In this document: positions 33,204 to 41,560 of the stretch, piece by piece | Layout of the letters: every line of letters begins with the position of its first letter | Numbering within the stretch: position 1 is the stretch's first letter | From: an uncultured Proteiniphilum sp. | GTDB lineage: Bacteria > Bacteroidota > Bacteroidia > Bacteroidales > Dysgonomonadaceae | Length of the DNA: 45,588 nt | Direction of reading: 5' to 3' | Assembly (NCBI GenBank): GCA_927407015.1 | Contig: CAKMJT010000053.1 | Coordinates: 1 to 45,588 of the forward strand | Notes under the pieces: model-generated | The model's input: only the letters and a program-made list of their open reading frames with translations | Told to the model about the DNA's origin: nothing | Database searches by the model: none | Made by a program: the position numbers and the translations under genes

Positions 33204-34283
33204 ATGGGAGCAAATACACGCATTTTAGTGATTAACCCCGGTTCCACCTCCACGAAAATAGCCATCTTCCAGCAGGAGAAGGTGATCTTTCTGAAGACCA
33301 TCAAGCACCCGCCTGAGACGTTGAGTGCCTTCAGGCGGATAACGGATCAGTATGAATACCGCAAGGACATCATCTACGAAGAACTGAAAAGTGCCGATGT
33401 GCAACTGGATACGATTGATGTGGTGATTGGCCGCGGCGGGATGGTGAAGCCGATCGCCTCGGGGGTTTACAGGGTGAATGAGGCGATGAGGACGGACCTG
33501 CTGGAATGCCGCCGGGGAGAGCATGCCAGCAACCTGGGAGGGTTGATCGCCGCCGATATCGCGCAGCTGCTGCCCTCGGCAGAGGCTTTCATCGCCGACC
33601 CGGTGGTGGTGGATGAGTTGCAGCCGCTGGCCCGCTACTCGGGTCATCCGGATTTTGAGCGGACCTCCGTCTTCCACGCGCTGAATCAGAAAGCGATCGC
33701 CCGCACACATGCTAAGTCGATCATGAAGCAATATGAGGAGATGAACCTGATCGTGGTGCATCTGGGCGGTGGTATCACCGTCGGTGCCCATCACAGGGGC
33801 AGGGTGATCGATGTGAACCAGGGACTGGATGGCGACGGCCCCTTCTCACCCGAACGTTCGGGTACGCTGCCCATGGGCGCCTTCCTGAGAGCTGCCTTCA
33901 GCGGGTTGTACCGTTACGATGAGATGGCGGAGATGATTGTCGGCAAGGGCGGGCTGATCGCTTACCTGGGTACCAACGATGCCTATATCGCCGAGCGGGA
34001 AGCCATGGATGGTGATGAGAAATACCGGGAGGTGCTGGAGGCGATGGCCTACCAGGTGGCGAAAGAGATCGGCGCCATGGCTACCGTACTCAAAGGGGAG
34101 GTGGATGCCATCCTGGTCACCGGTGGTATGGCGAACAGTAAATGGATCTGTAATCTGATTATCGAAAGGGTCTACCGGATAGCACCGGTATATCTCTATC
34201 CCGGTCAGGATGAGATGGGTGCGCTGGCAGAGAATGCGCTGCTGGCCGTGAACGGTGAGATAGAGATCAAAGAATACAGGTAG
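33204..34283 (+). CDS. buk: Butyrate kinase (359 aa)
   Basis: It transfers phosphate from butyryl-phosphate to ADP, giving butyrate and ATP. The acetate/butyrate kinase (ASKHA) motifs are clear: VINPGSTSTKIAIF at about residues 9-22, VVHLGGGITVGAHHRGRVIDVNQ near 189-211, FSPERSGTLP near 217-226 and the late VTGGMANSKW adenosine motif near 305. Length is normal (about 355 aa). It is cotranscribed with ptb and its stop codon directly touches the start of the next gene. Confidence 0.94.
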   Translation: MGANTRILVINPGSTSTKIAIFQQEKVIFLKTIKHPPETLSAFRRITDQYEYRKDIIYEELKSADVQLDTIDVVIGRGGMVKPIASGVYRVNEAMRTDLLECRRGEHASNLGGLIAADIAQLLPSAEAFIADPVVVDELQPLARYSGHPDFERTSVFHALNQKAIARTHAKSIMKQYEEMNLIVVHLGGGITVGAHHRGRVIDVNQGLDGDGPFSPERSGTLPMGAFLRAAFSGLYRYDEMAEMIVGKGGLIAYLGTNDAYIAEREAMDGDEKYREVLEAMAYQVAKEIGAMATVLKGEVDAILVTGGMANSKWICNLIIERVYRIAPVYLYPGQDEMGALAENALLAVNGEIEIKEYR

Positions 34284-35468
34284 ATGCATCTTTTTAATCC
34301 CTGGCACGATCTTGCCCTGGCCCATTTCACGCCCAACTACACCCCTCCGGCGTCTGCCGTGCAGATGACGAAGGACCTGGCCGTATTACCCGTCTGGTAT
34401 GCCGGGGGTGACACCGTGATCGCGGAGGGAACGGTAAACAGGATGTTCGTGGATGAACGGAAAGAGGTGCTGCCTGTCTCCTCTCCGCTGATATCCTTCC
34501 CGGAGATCGCGCTGCATCCGCAGGAGGCAGTGATCCCCTGGGGGTGGAACCCGGCCCTGAGAAAAGAAATGCTGACCCTGGGTGCAGATGTGAATCAGGT
34601 ACCCACGATGGAGGAGCTGCAGCGTTTGCGGGGTTATGCACACCGGCAGCATGCCGTGCAGCTGCTGCGTGAGTTGAAAGCCGAAGAGCCCGGCTATTGC
34701 GGTGAATCATACTATTTTACCCGCATGGAGGAGCTGCTGGCTTTCCTGTCGTCGTCACCCGGCGATAAAGTGCTGAAGATGCCTCTCTCCGGCAGTGGTA
34801 AAGGGTTGATCTGGATATTGGGAGGTATCACCGACAAGCAGGCCGACTGGTGCCGGCGGGTGATGCGGCAGCAGGGTGGGGTGATCGCCGAGCCGGTATT
34901 GCGTAAGGTGCAGGACTTCGCCATGGAGTTTTACCTGGATCAGGGTGCCTGTCGTTTTGCCGGTTATTCCCTGTTCCGTGCTGCAACCTCGGGTGCCTAC
35001 ACCGGCAATGAACTGCTATCCGACCGGCACATAATTGAAAAGCTGTCTCTCTTTTATCCGGCAATAGGGTGGCAGCGCCTGCGTGATTCACTCATCCCGA
35101 AACTTGCCCGGCTGTTTCCCCTCTACCGCGGCTACGCGGGTGTGGACATGATGATCTGTGAGGCCGGCGGGGGTTATGCGGTTCAGCCTTGTGTGGAGAT
35201 CAATATGCGGATGAATATGGGCATGGTGGCCCGTCGTTTCCATGATCAGTTTATGGAGACGGACGCACAGGGGCGCTTTGAGGTGGACTATTTCAGGAAG
35301 CCGGGAGATGCCTGGTCGTTTCATCGGAGAATGGAACAGGCATACCCGCTGGTGGTGGCGGATAAAAGAATCACTTCCGGTTACCTTCCATTGACGCCGG
35401 TCACGGCAGACACCCGCTACACCGCCTGCATCGTGGTTGATCAGCCACCGGGTGTGGGAGGAAGGTGA
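34284..35468 (+). CDS. ATP-grasp-like hypothetical protein in the ptb-buk operon (394 aa)
   Basis: The ATG follows the buk stop with no gap, so the gene is cotranscribed with ptb-buk. No named family is certain. The fold pattern recalls ATP-grasp enzymes: KVLKMPLSGSGKGL near residues 162-175 (nucleotide-binding loop), GGVIAEPVLRKVQDFAMEF near 198-216, and CVEINMRMNMGMVA near 305-318 where ATP-grasp proteins have the EIN metal-binding motif. The N-terminus (MHLFNPWHDLALAHFTPNYTPP) is typical of a group of Bacteroidota hypothetical proteins. A carboxylate-amine ligase activity would follow from the fold; the substrate is unknown. Confidence 0.65.
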   Translation: MHLFNPWHDLALAHFTPNYTPPASAVQMTKDLAVLPVWYAGGDTVIAEGTVNRMFVDERKEVLPVSSPLISFPEIALHPQEAVIPWGWNPALRKEMLTLGADVNQVPTMEELQRLRGYAHRQHAVQLLRELKAEEPGYCGESYYFTRMEELLAFLSSSPGDKVLKMPLSGSGKGLIWILGGITDKQADWCRRVMRQQGGVIAEPVLRKVQDFAMEFYLDQGACRFAGYSLFRAATSGAYTGNELLSDRHIIEKLSLFYPAIGWQRLRDSLIPKLARLFPLYRGYAGVDMMICEAGGGYAVQPCVEINMRMNMGMVARRFHDQFMETDAQGRFEVDYFRKPGDAWSFHRRMEQAYPLVVADKRITSGYLPLTPVTADTRYTACIVVDQPPGVGGR

Positions 35469-35544
35469 GACAGCCGGACAGCCGGCAGCCTGCTCTTCAC
35501 CCGTCAGCAGGGGCAGAATTGCCATCAGCAGGACTGAAACTGCT

Positions 35545-35850
35545 TTACTTTTGTTCGGAAAGCTTTTCAACCAGCTCGGTGGTGGCTGTTTCGGAGTAGA
35601 TGCCATAGGCATTCACCAGTACCCCCTTCAGCCCATGCTGCGCGGAGGAGATGGCATACAGGATGCTCTCGTTATCCAGGTCAGACATCTCCTGAAAGCG
35701 ATGCACCTCGTCGATGGTGAATTCTTCCGGATGAAGCCGCAGCATGTTCTCCGCACAGACGATACAGTCGTTTTCGATATTAAAATTGGCCGTATAGCCT
35801 CTTTTTGCCAAATCGTTGATGGCTTCCGACAATGTGGTATATGTTCTCAT
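35545..35850 (-). CDS. Small conserved Bacteroidota protein (101 aa)
   Basis: It begins MRTYTTLSEAINDLAKRGYTANF and contains DCIVCAENMLRLHPEEFTIDEVHRFQEMSD followed by ILYAISSAQHGLKGVLVNAYGIYSE. Near-identical small proteins in Bacteroides are often labelled phosphoribosylpyrophosphate synthetase by database inheritance; it is far too short for that enzyme and lacks its motifs, so I give no function. The ATG at 35850 is preferred; the frame extends further but overlaps the next gene. It is 32 bases downstream of the dipeptidase gene and probably cotranscribed. Confidence 0.85.
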   Translation of the reverse strand: MRTYTTLSEAINDLAKRGYTANFNIENDCIVCAENMLRLHPEEFTIDEVHRFQEMSDLDNESILYAISSAQHGLKGVLVNAYGIYSETATTELVEKLSEQK

Positions 35851-35882
35851 AACCCTTTTTTTTAGTGAACGAACCATGAGGC

Positions 35883-37256
35883 TTATTGTCTCATTTCCGC
35901 CCTGAAATAATGATAGAATAACGGGATGGTTCTGATCCCGTTGTAGAACTGCTCCAGCGGGAAGTTCTCGTTGGGTGAGTGGATCGCGTCGGACCCCAGG
36001 CCGAAGCCCATCAGCACCGACTTGATGCCTAGGATCTCCTCGAAGGCCGCGATGATGGGGATGCTGCCGCCGGAGCGTACCGGCACCGGCTCCCTGCCAT
36101 AGACCTCCTTGTAGGCTTTCTCCGCCGCCCGGTAGGCTGGCAGGCTGATGGGGCAGACATAGGAGGGGCCGCCGTGCAGGTACTCCACCTTCACCTTGAC
36201 CGACTTCGGAGCAATCGATGTGAAATAACGCACAAACATCTTCTCTATTTTCCGGTGATCCTGGTTGGGTACCAGGCGGGTGCTGATCTTGGCATAGGCT
36301 TTCGACGGCAGCACCGTCTTGGCTCCTTCGCCGGTATAGCCTCCCCAGATGCCGCACACGTCGAACGTGGGGCGGATACCGGTGCGCTCGTTGGTGGTAT
36401 ATCCTTTTTCACCGTAGACCTCTTTCACGTCGAGTGACTTCTTGTAATCCTTCAGCGAGAAGGGTGCCCTGGCCATCAAGTTACGCTCTTTCCGGGAGAC
36501 CTCCACCACATCATCGTAGAAGCCGGGGATCAGGATACGGCCATCGTCGTCGGTCGTCTGCGCGATCATCTTCGCCAGCACGTTGATCGGGTTGGCCACC
36601 GCACCGCCGAAGAGCCCCGAGTGCAGATCGACATTCGGGCCGGTCACCTCCACCTGCCAGTAGGCCAGTCCCCGTAGCCCCGTGGTGATGGAGGGTACGT
36701 CGTGAGCGATCATCGACGTGTCGGACACCAGGATCACATCGGCTTGCAGCATCTTTTGGTGCTTCCTGCAGAATTTGGGCAGGCTGGGTGATCCCACCTC
36801 CTCTTCCCCTTCGATCAGGAACTTGACGTTGCACTCCAGCGTGCCTGATTGCACGAGGTACTCGAACGCCTTGGCATGCATGAACGACTGTCCCTTGTCG
36901 TCGTCCGCACCACGCGCCCATATCTTTCCATCCTTCACCACCGGCTCAAACGGTTTGGTTTTCCAGAGATCGATCGGATCGACCGGCATCACATCCATAT
37001 GGGCGTAGACCAACACGGTGGGTGCTTTCGGGTCGATGAGCTTCTCCCCGTAGGTCACCGGGTTGCCGTCGGTCTCCATCACCTCTGCCCTGTCGGCGCC
37101 GGCAGCCAGCAGGAGCTCTTTCCATTTCTCGGCCGCGCGGTACATGTCGGGCTTGTGCTCCGGCAGCGACGATACGGAGGGAATGCGGATCAACTCGAAC
37201 AGTTCATCCAGAAAACGTTTCTCGTGGGTTTTTACATACTTGTCGATTTCATTCAT
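35883..37256 (-). CDS. M20 family dipeptidase (457 aa)
   Basis: A zinc-dependent peptidase of the M20/CNDP type that cleaves dipeptides in the cytoplasm. Metal-ligand motifs are VYAHMDVMPVD near residue 83, ARGADDDKGQ near 114 and GEEEVGSPSL near 149-158, with VSDTSM near 178 and SGGSIPI plus GSDAIHSPNE near the C-terminus (about 395-430). A lid/dimerisation domain is inserted in the middle. Length is normal (about 450 aa). No signal peptide is seen. Confidence 0.93.
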   Translation of the reverse strand: MNEIDKYVKTHEKRFLDELFELIRIPSVSSLPEHKPDMYRAAEKWKELLLAAGADRAEVMETDGNPVTYGEKLIDPKAPTVLVYAHMDVMPVDPIDLWKTKPFEPVVKDGKIWARGADDDKGQSFMHAKAFEYLVQSGTLECNVKFLIEGEEEVGSPSLPKFCRKHQKMLQADVILVSDTSMIAHDVPSITTGLRGLAYWQVEVTGPNVDLHSGLFGGAVANPINVLAKMIAQTTDDDGRILIPGFYDDVVEVSRKERNLMARAPFSLKDYKKSLDVKEVYGEKGYTTNERTGIRPTFDVCGIWGGYTGEGAKTVLPSKAYAKISTRLVPNQDHRKIEKMFVRYFTSIAPKSVKVKVEYLHGGPSYVCPISLPAYRAAEKAYKEVYGREPVPVRSGGSIPIIAAFEEILGIKSVLMGFGLGSDAIHSPNENFPLEQFYNGIRTIPLFYHYFRAEMRQ

Positions 37257-37371
37257 GTCGGTTCAGTTTTCGTTGGAATTGTGATTCATATTTCATCAGA
37301 CAGCCGGTTTCTCTCCATTGCTTCCGGCGATGAGCCTATGCCGCGTGTACATTCAGTCACGGGCTGTGAAT

Positions 37372-38253
37372 TTACTGCACCCCCCTGACAGGCATCTTCA
37401 GGATGTAGACAGAGGTGCGGGCGGTGATAAAAAGGATATCGCGCTCTTTCCCGCCAAAGCATAGGTTGGAAGGGCTTTCGGGGATTTCGATCTCGCGGAT
37501 CAGCTCCCCTTCGGGTGAGTAGACCCACACCTTACCCATGGTCAGGTAGATGTTCCCCCGGTTGTCGATGGTCATCCCGTCTGAGCCATGTGGTGCAAAG
37601 AATGTTTTGCCGGTCAGTGTGCCGTCGGGCAGGATCTTATACCGCCATATTTTCTTTTCCTCGATATCGGCCACGTAAAGCGTTTTGCCGTCGGGGGTGC
37701 CGATGATGCCGTTGGGTTGTTTGTAGTCGCTGATCACACGGGTGACCACCCCTGCGGGAGTGAGACGGTAGACGCCCCGCACTTCCTGCCCCTCGTGCTG
37801 GCCTTCCGGCCAGTAGTTGCGGTGGTAATAGGCATCGGTGAAGTAGATATCGCCGTTGGGAGCGATCCAGAGGTCGTTGGGACCGTTCAGGTGCTTCCCT
37901 TCAAACTCCTCAAGCAGGACTTTCATCTCTTTTTTGTTGTCGATGAGAATGATCCGGTTCTGCGCATCGGCACAGGCAACCAGCTTGTCGTCCGCGTTGA
38001 CATACAATCCGTTGGACCGTCCGGTACCCTCCAGCCAGAGGGTGATGCCTTCCTTCTCATCCCAGCGGTAGATGCGGTCGTTGGGCTGGTCAGTGAAGTA
38101 AACGCTGCCGTCTTTTGCGACAGCGGGGCCTTCGGTAAAGGTATATCCGGTTCCGATCTTCTCTAATCCTGCATCCTGCGCTATAATGGTGCATTCCTGT
38201 CCGGTCAACGCTCCTGTGAATAACATAAATGCAAGGGTGATGGTTGGTTTCAT
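37372..38253 (-). CDS. Secreted SMP-30/gluconolactonase-like protein (293 aa)
   Basis: A short signal peptide (MKPTITLAFMLFTGALTG) leads to a six-bladed beta-propeller of the SMP-30/gluconolactonase/LRE type. Markers are EGPAVAKDGSVYFTDQPNDRIYRW (about 41-64), LNGPNDLWIAPNGDIYFTDAYYH (about 122-144), QPNGIIGTPDGKTLYVAD (about 178-195) and a DGMTIDNRGNIYLT blade. These supply the calcium-ligand Glu, Asn and Asp residues of the family. It probably opens a sugar lactone in the periplasm, perhaps linked to the Gfo/Idh-type oxidoreductase nearby; the substrate is unknown. Confidence 0.9.
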   Translation of the reverse strand: MKPTITLAFMLFTGALTGQECTIIAQDAGLEKIGTGYTFTEGPAVAKDGSVYFTDQPNDRIYRWDEKEGITLWLEGTGRSNGLYVNADDKLVACADAQNRIILIDNKKEMKVLLEEFEGKHLNGPNDLWIAPNGDIYFTDAYYHRNYWPEGQHEGQEVRGVYRLTPAGVVTRVISDYKQPNGIIGTPDGKTLYVADIEEKKIWRYKILPDGTLTGKTFFAPHGSDGMTIDNRGNIYLTMGKVWVYSPEGELIREIEIPESPSNLCFGGKERDILFITARTSVYILKMPVRGVQ

Positions 38254-38445
38254 ACGTTTATTTGTTATTTCTGTAATCCTCTAAATCTTTGAAGTTACAC
38301 GGTTTTCTGTTTATGCATTACCAGTCTCAATAGGTAAAGGCAAATATATCCATAATTGTTCAATGTGTTATTAGATTTTCTAATGTTGTTCAATACAAGG
38401 ATAGATGGATCTAACTAAAATATTATCATTTATTAAGTTAAATAA

Positions 38446-38477
38446 TTTGAATAATAGGGTAATCCTTCGCAACTTTG
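38446..38477 (+). promoter_or_regulatory. Promoter of the lipoprotein locus
   Basis: TTTG (38446-38449) and CAACTTTG (38470-38477, one mismatch to TAnnTTTG) are 20 bases apart, the normal Bacteroidota -33/-7 spacing. The gene start follows at 38513. Confidence 0.55.
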
Positions 38478-38512
38478 ATATCGTAATTCTATTTTTTTAA
38501 TCGATAAGGAAT

Positions 38513-39743
38513 ATGCAAAAACACACAACTACTTCCGGTTGTCAGTCAGCATCGCCTGAAATTTTGCGTAGCGATTCACGGCTGACCAGATTTCGATTCC
38601 TGCATCTTTCCTGTTTTCTTATTCTCATTGTACTATTTTCCCTGAATGCCTGCAGCAAGGATTTGGACAGCCTTGAAGAAGAGGATATGATGGTTGAGGA
38701 TGTGGAATCTGTTGGATTTTCGGCAATGCGGCCATTTGAGGCCTGGATGATGACCCCCTCAATGGGATCGTGAATATGGAGTCATCAATGAAGTGGATGA
38801 TTATGTACGTTTCTATTGTGGTGATTATGGATCAAGTGGAGGTGTTTATGCTCCACCCCCTTCAACCGGTGGAGGCTCAATCCCGGGGTATACACCACCC
38901 TCTTTCCCTTCCCCGGGATCGTCCGGTGGAAGCACATCGAGTGGTGAATCAGGAGGCAGCAGTTACTCAGGTGGAGCCAGTTACTATGGAGGAGCAGGAT
39001 CAGCAGGCGGGGGAGATCCTTCCCTCGGAGGAAGTGTTGGTGGAGAGGGCAGTAGTTCAGACAACAGTACTCCCGAATTTCCTAATGGAGGCCTGGATAT
39101 TATCCCAAGGCCGGAATACATGAGTGATCCGCAACCGGAGGTACATCCCTTAATCAGGTCACACACGCTGAGCACTTATCAACTCGAATTGTTATTACGT
39201 GCTTTCAATGCTTTACAAGCTGAAGGTTGTATGCAAAAAGCGTTGTACGATGCGTTGCTGGATAGAAATGTGAAGCTGGATTTCGGGATGAAAACGATGG
39301 ATACACCAGCTGGATATGATCCAAGAACCAAGACAATCATATTTAAGGATCAATTGGAGATCAACAGCACAAATCTAAAAGAAGAGTTATTTCATGCATG
39401 GCAAGATGTCTATTATCCTGGCGGTATTACACAGTACCTGAATGTGGGAAAAGTGAATATTGAATTTGAGGCGAAGGTGTTTAATGATATAATTGAAGAA
39501 CGAGATTCAACTTGTTGTTGGGCATTTAGTGAAGCAGATAATTTCCCCACAAATCTGTCTTTTGAATATATAAATTGGATTTATGATATAAGAGATATAA
39601 AAATCAGCCTACAGGATATTGATTATCTGAAGTGGCTGAATTATTTCAATCAGTACAGTACGACATATTCTTCGCCATTTCATAGTAATCTCGGTTCACC
39701 ATTTGCAATTAATGATTTAATAAACTTGTCCGATTGTTATTAA
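38513..39743 (+). pseudogene. Frameshifted lipoprotein with Gly/Ser-rich linker and HExxH-like relic domain (about 410 aa if restored)
   Basis: The first part (38513-38773) encodes a lipoprotein signal with a lipobox (LNACS) and an acidic stretch. The second part, in another frame to 39743, begins with EYGVINEVDDYVRFYCGDYG. Removing one C from the CCCCC run at 38754-38758 joins both frames into MTPQWDREYGVINEV without a stop, so this is a one-base frameshift. The joined protein has a Gly/Ser/Pro-rich linker (about residues 110-195), then a domain with TKTIIFKDQLEINSTNLKEELFHAWQD, where EELFHAWQ resembles a degenerate metallopeptidase motif. It may be a true pseudogene, a sequencing error or a phase-variable switch. 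Confidence 0.8.
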
Positions 39744-39754
39744 AATTGTTGATT

Positions 39755-40267
39755 ATGAAAAAGTATCATTTAATGTTATTAATGTTTGTTCAGATTTTTT
39801 CAGGTCATATTTCTGGCCAAAATTGTATAAAATCCATCTTTGATGTTGAGGTTCGAGAATCTGAATATGGAAGTAGATATGTTGATTATACTAATAAGAA
39901 TTGGGATAATTACCAATCATCTCCCATATTCACATCAAATGAACGATCTGCTCGTGATCTGGTTAACTTTCATTTTATATCCACTACAAAAAAGGATAGC
40001 ATTGAACAGGTGTTGTTTACAAAAGAAGAATTGGATTCTTTAAATAGAGGGATTGCAATTTGCAAAATACATATACCGTCAGGAAAAATTGTATCGGTAT
40101 CATTTTCTATCCCCATTCAGAATAAAGTGGAGAATGGAAAAATGATAAGGTATAAAAATGCAATTGAAAAAAACTTGTTCTTTAATGTGACTCTTTATTC
40201 GGATTTAAAAAAGGAAGGTTATTTGATACAGTCATTCCCAATATTTATATCAAGGAGGAAACAATAG
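39755..40267 (+). CDS. Secreted hypothetical protein, partner of the lipoprotein (170 aa)
   Basis: A signal peptide (MKKYHLMLLMFVQIFSGHISGQ) is followed by a mature domain with DSIEQVLFTKEELDSLNRGIAI, then CKIHIPSGKIVSVSF, and a final SFPIFISRRKQ. The IPSGKIVSVSF strand pair recalls the TonB C-terminal fold (GxVxxxxV), like the TonB-C-like protein at 41093, but the similarity is weak. The ATG at 39755 is chosen because it gives the proper signal peptide; it lies 11 bases after the preceding stop. A decayed copy of this gene lies at 40423-40924. Confidence 0.7.
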   Translation: MKKYHLMLLMFVQIFSGHISGQNCIKSIFDVEVRESEYGSRYVDYTNKNWDNYQSSPIFTSNERSARDLVNFHFISTTKKDSIEQVLFTKEELDSLNRGIAICKIHIPSGKIVSVSFSIPIQNKVENGKMIRYKNAIEKNLFFNVTLYSDLKKEGYLIQSFPIFISRRKQ

Positions 40268-40298
40268 TTTCCTATTTTGAAATATTTCGGGTAAATAT

Positions 40299-40422
40299 TG
40301 AGATAGGGATTTGGATGTGGTTATTTTGGAGGAGCAGGTTCAGGTTTTTCAGGCCTTAATCTATTAAATGGAGTGCAAAAACAGACAACGAGTTCCGGTT
40401 TTCAATCCGAATTGCCTGTGTT
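40299..40422 (+). repeat. Remnant of a second copy of the 38.5-kb lipoprotein gene
   Basis: The stretch from about 40376 (CAAAAACAGACAACGAGTTC and on) matches the first codons of the gene at 38513 (CAAAAACACACAACTACTTC), with the same TTCCGGTT and CGCCT/TGCCT landmarks. Just before it, TTTTGGAGGAGCAGGTTCAG resembles the Gly/Ser linker coding sequence near 38985. The two pieces are fused, so the duplicate has lost its middle. Confidence 0.65.
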
Positions 40423-40924
40423 ATGAAAACAACGATGTTTATCCTGATTTTTTTACAGTTATTCCTAAAATCAGATATTTAGTCAGAACTGTCCTGATGA
40501 TATTTTTGAAATAGAAATTAAGAGCGATACTCCTAACGAAACACTAATTAGCTACAGAGACAAGAACAGTAGCCAATTTATGCACCCTCCTAAATTTGCA
40601 ACTCCGGTAGAAATGGATCGTGCGGTCTTAGTGGAACTCATATCCATACAAAAACTAGACAGCATTGAAAGAGCATTGTTTACAAGTGAAGAATTGGATT
40701 GTTTCCAAAGAGGAATTGCAATTGTCTATATACATATTCCGTCAGGGAGAATCGTTTCGACATCTTTTTATCTTAAAAATAAAGTAGATCTGAATAAACT
40801 AAAGAGCTTGAAAGAAGAATTCGAAAAGAATTTGCATTTTAAGGTAAAACTTGCTGCTGAATTGGAGAAAGAGGGATACTGGGGAAAATCTTTTTGCATT
40901 TTTGTTTCCCGAGACAGGCAATAG
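40423..40924 (+). pseudogene. Decayed duplicate of the 39755 secreted protein
   Basis: A signal-peptide-like start (MKTTMFILIFLQLFLKSDI) stops at a TAG near 40480. One frame over, SQNCPDDIFEIEIKSD continues without a stop to 40924 and ends LEKEGYWGKSFCIFVSRDRQ. The body (DSIERALFTSEELDCFQRGIAI, then YIHIPSGRIVSTSF) is a clear paralogue of the protein at 39755-40267. A frameshift between signal and body breaks the gene. The longest intact frame from an ATG is 40580-40924, which lacks a signal peptide. Confidence 0.75.
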
Positions 40925-41092
40925 CCGATTTTTCATGATTATATTGGAAAGGGAACGCTTTCAACGTGTACCATCCAGGTTTAAAAAAAAGCAGGAAAGG
41001 TCTAAAAGAAGAATTTGGTGTTAATGATTGAAGTATTTATCATCCGGTTGTATTAATAATGTGTTTAATTTCAACGAAATCAATTATAGGTT
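40925..41092. other. Short gap before the TonB-C-like gene
   Basis: AT-rich, no gene supported, no clear promoter of the TAnnTTTG type seen. Confidence 0.3.
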
Positions 41093-41536
41093 ATGAAGTT
41101 TATTTCAACGATTTTATTCACTGCCTGCTTTCTTTTACAAGCAAGCACGATGAAGGCACAATGGGAAACACAGCCTGAGTTCCCCGGCGGACCAGAGGCA
41201 ATGGTTTCCTTTATCGATTCGGTACGAAGATATCCACAAGAAGCAGTTGCCAAAAAAATTGAGGGACGTGTCATCACCAATTTTGTTGTTGAAAAAGACG
41301 GCTCCATTTCTGACATCACGATTGCAAGAGGAGTGGATTCGCTGCTGGATAACGAAGCCAAACGTATTTTCGAAGCCATGCCCAAATGGAAACCTGGCAC
41401 ACAGAACGGGGAAATTGTTCGTGTGAGATTAACTTTACCCATCCCGTTCAGGCTCGGTGAAAACGGTGAGCCTCTTTCCTATAAGGAGGCACTGGATAAA
41501 GCCAGCTCAGAATGGAAGAGAAGGATAAAACCGTAG
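41093..41536 (+). CDS. Secreted TonB C-terminal-domain-like protein (147 aa)
   Basis: A signal peptide (MKFISTILFTACFLLQASTMKAQ) precedes a TonB-C-type domain: PEFPGGPEAMVSFIDSVRRYPQEAVAKKIEGRVITNFVVEKDGSISDITIARGVDSLLDNEA, broken here only for naming, with the YPxxA, GxV and VxxDGxI landmarks at about 45-78 and AKRIFEAMPKWKPG near 102-115. It lacks the N-terminal membrane anchor and Pro-rich arm of a real energy transducer, so it is a soluble periplasmic member of the family. It is the last plus-strand gene of this locus and converges on the oxidoreductase gene. Confidence 0.82.
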   Translation: MKFISTILFTACFLLQASTMKAQWETQPEFPGGPEAMVSFIDSVRRYPQEAVAKKIEGRVITNFVVEKDGSISDITIARGVDSLLDNEAKRIFEAMPKWKPGTQNGEIVRVRLTLPIPFRLGENGEPLSYKEALDKASSEWKRRIKP

Positions 41537-41560
41537 CGTTCAAATTTCTGCGGGAGAAAG

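Noticed and set aside
35545..35850. Phosphoribosylpyrophosphate synthetase
   Set aside because: Similar short proteins carry this label in databases, but at 101 residues it lacks all PRPP synthetase motifs.
35866..36357. N-terminal extension of the small gene at 35545-35850
   Set aside because: It overlaps the M20 dipeptidase gene in the same strand and another frame; the ATG at 35850 matches the conserved protein start.
38770..39123. Plus-strand 117-residue frame (MNMESSMKW...)
   Set aside because: It is an alternative frame over the Gly/Ser-rich linker of the frameshifted lipoprotein; the composition reflects the repeats of the true frame.
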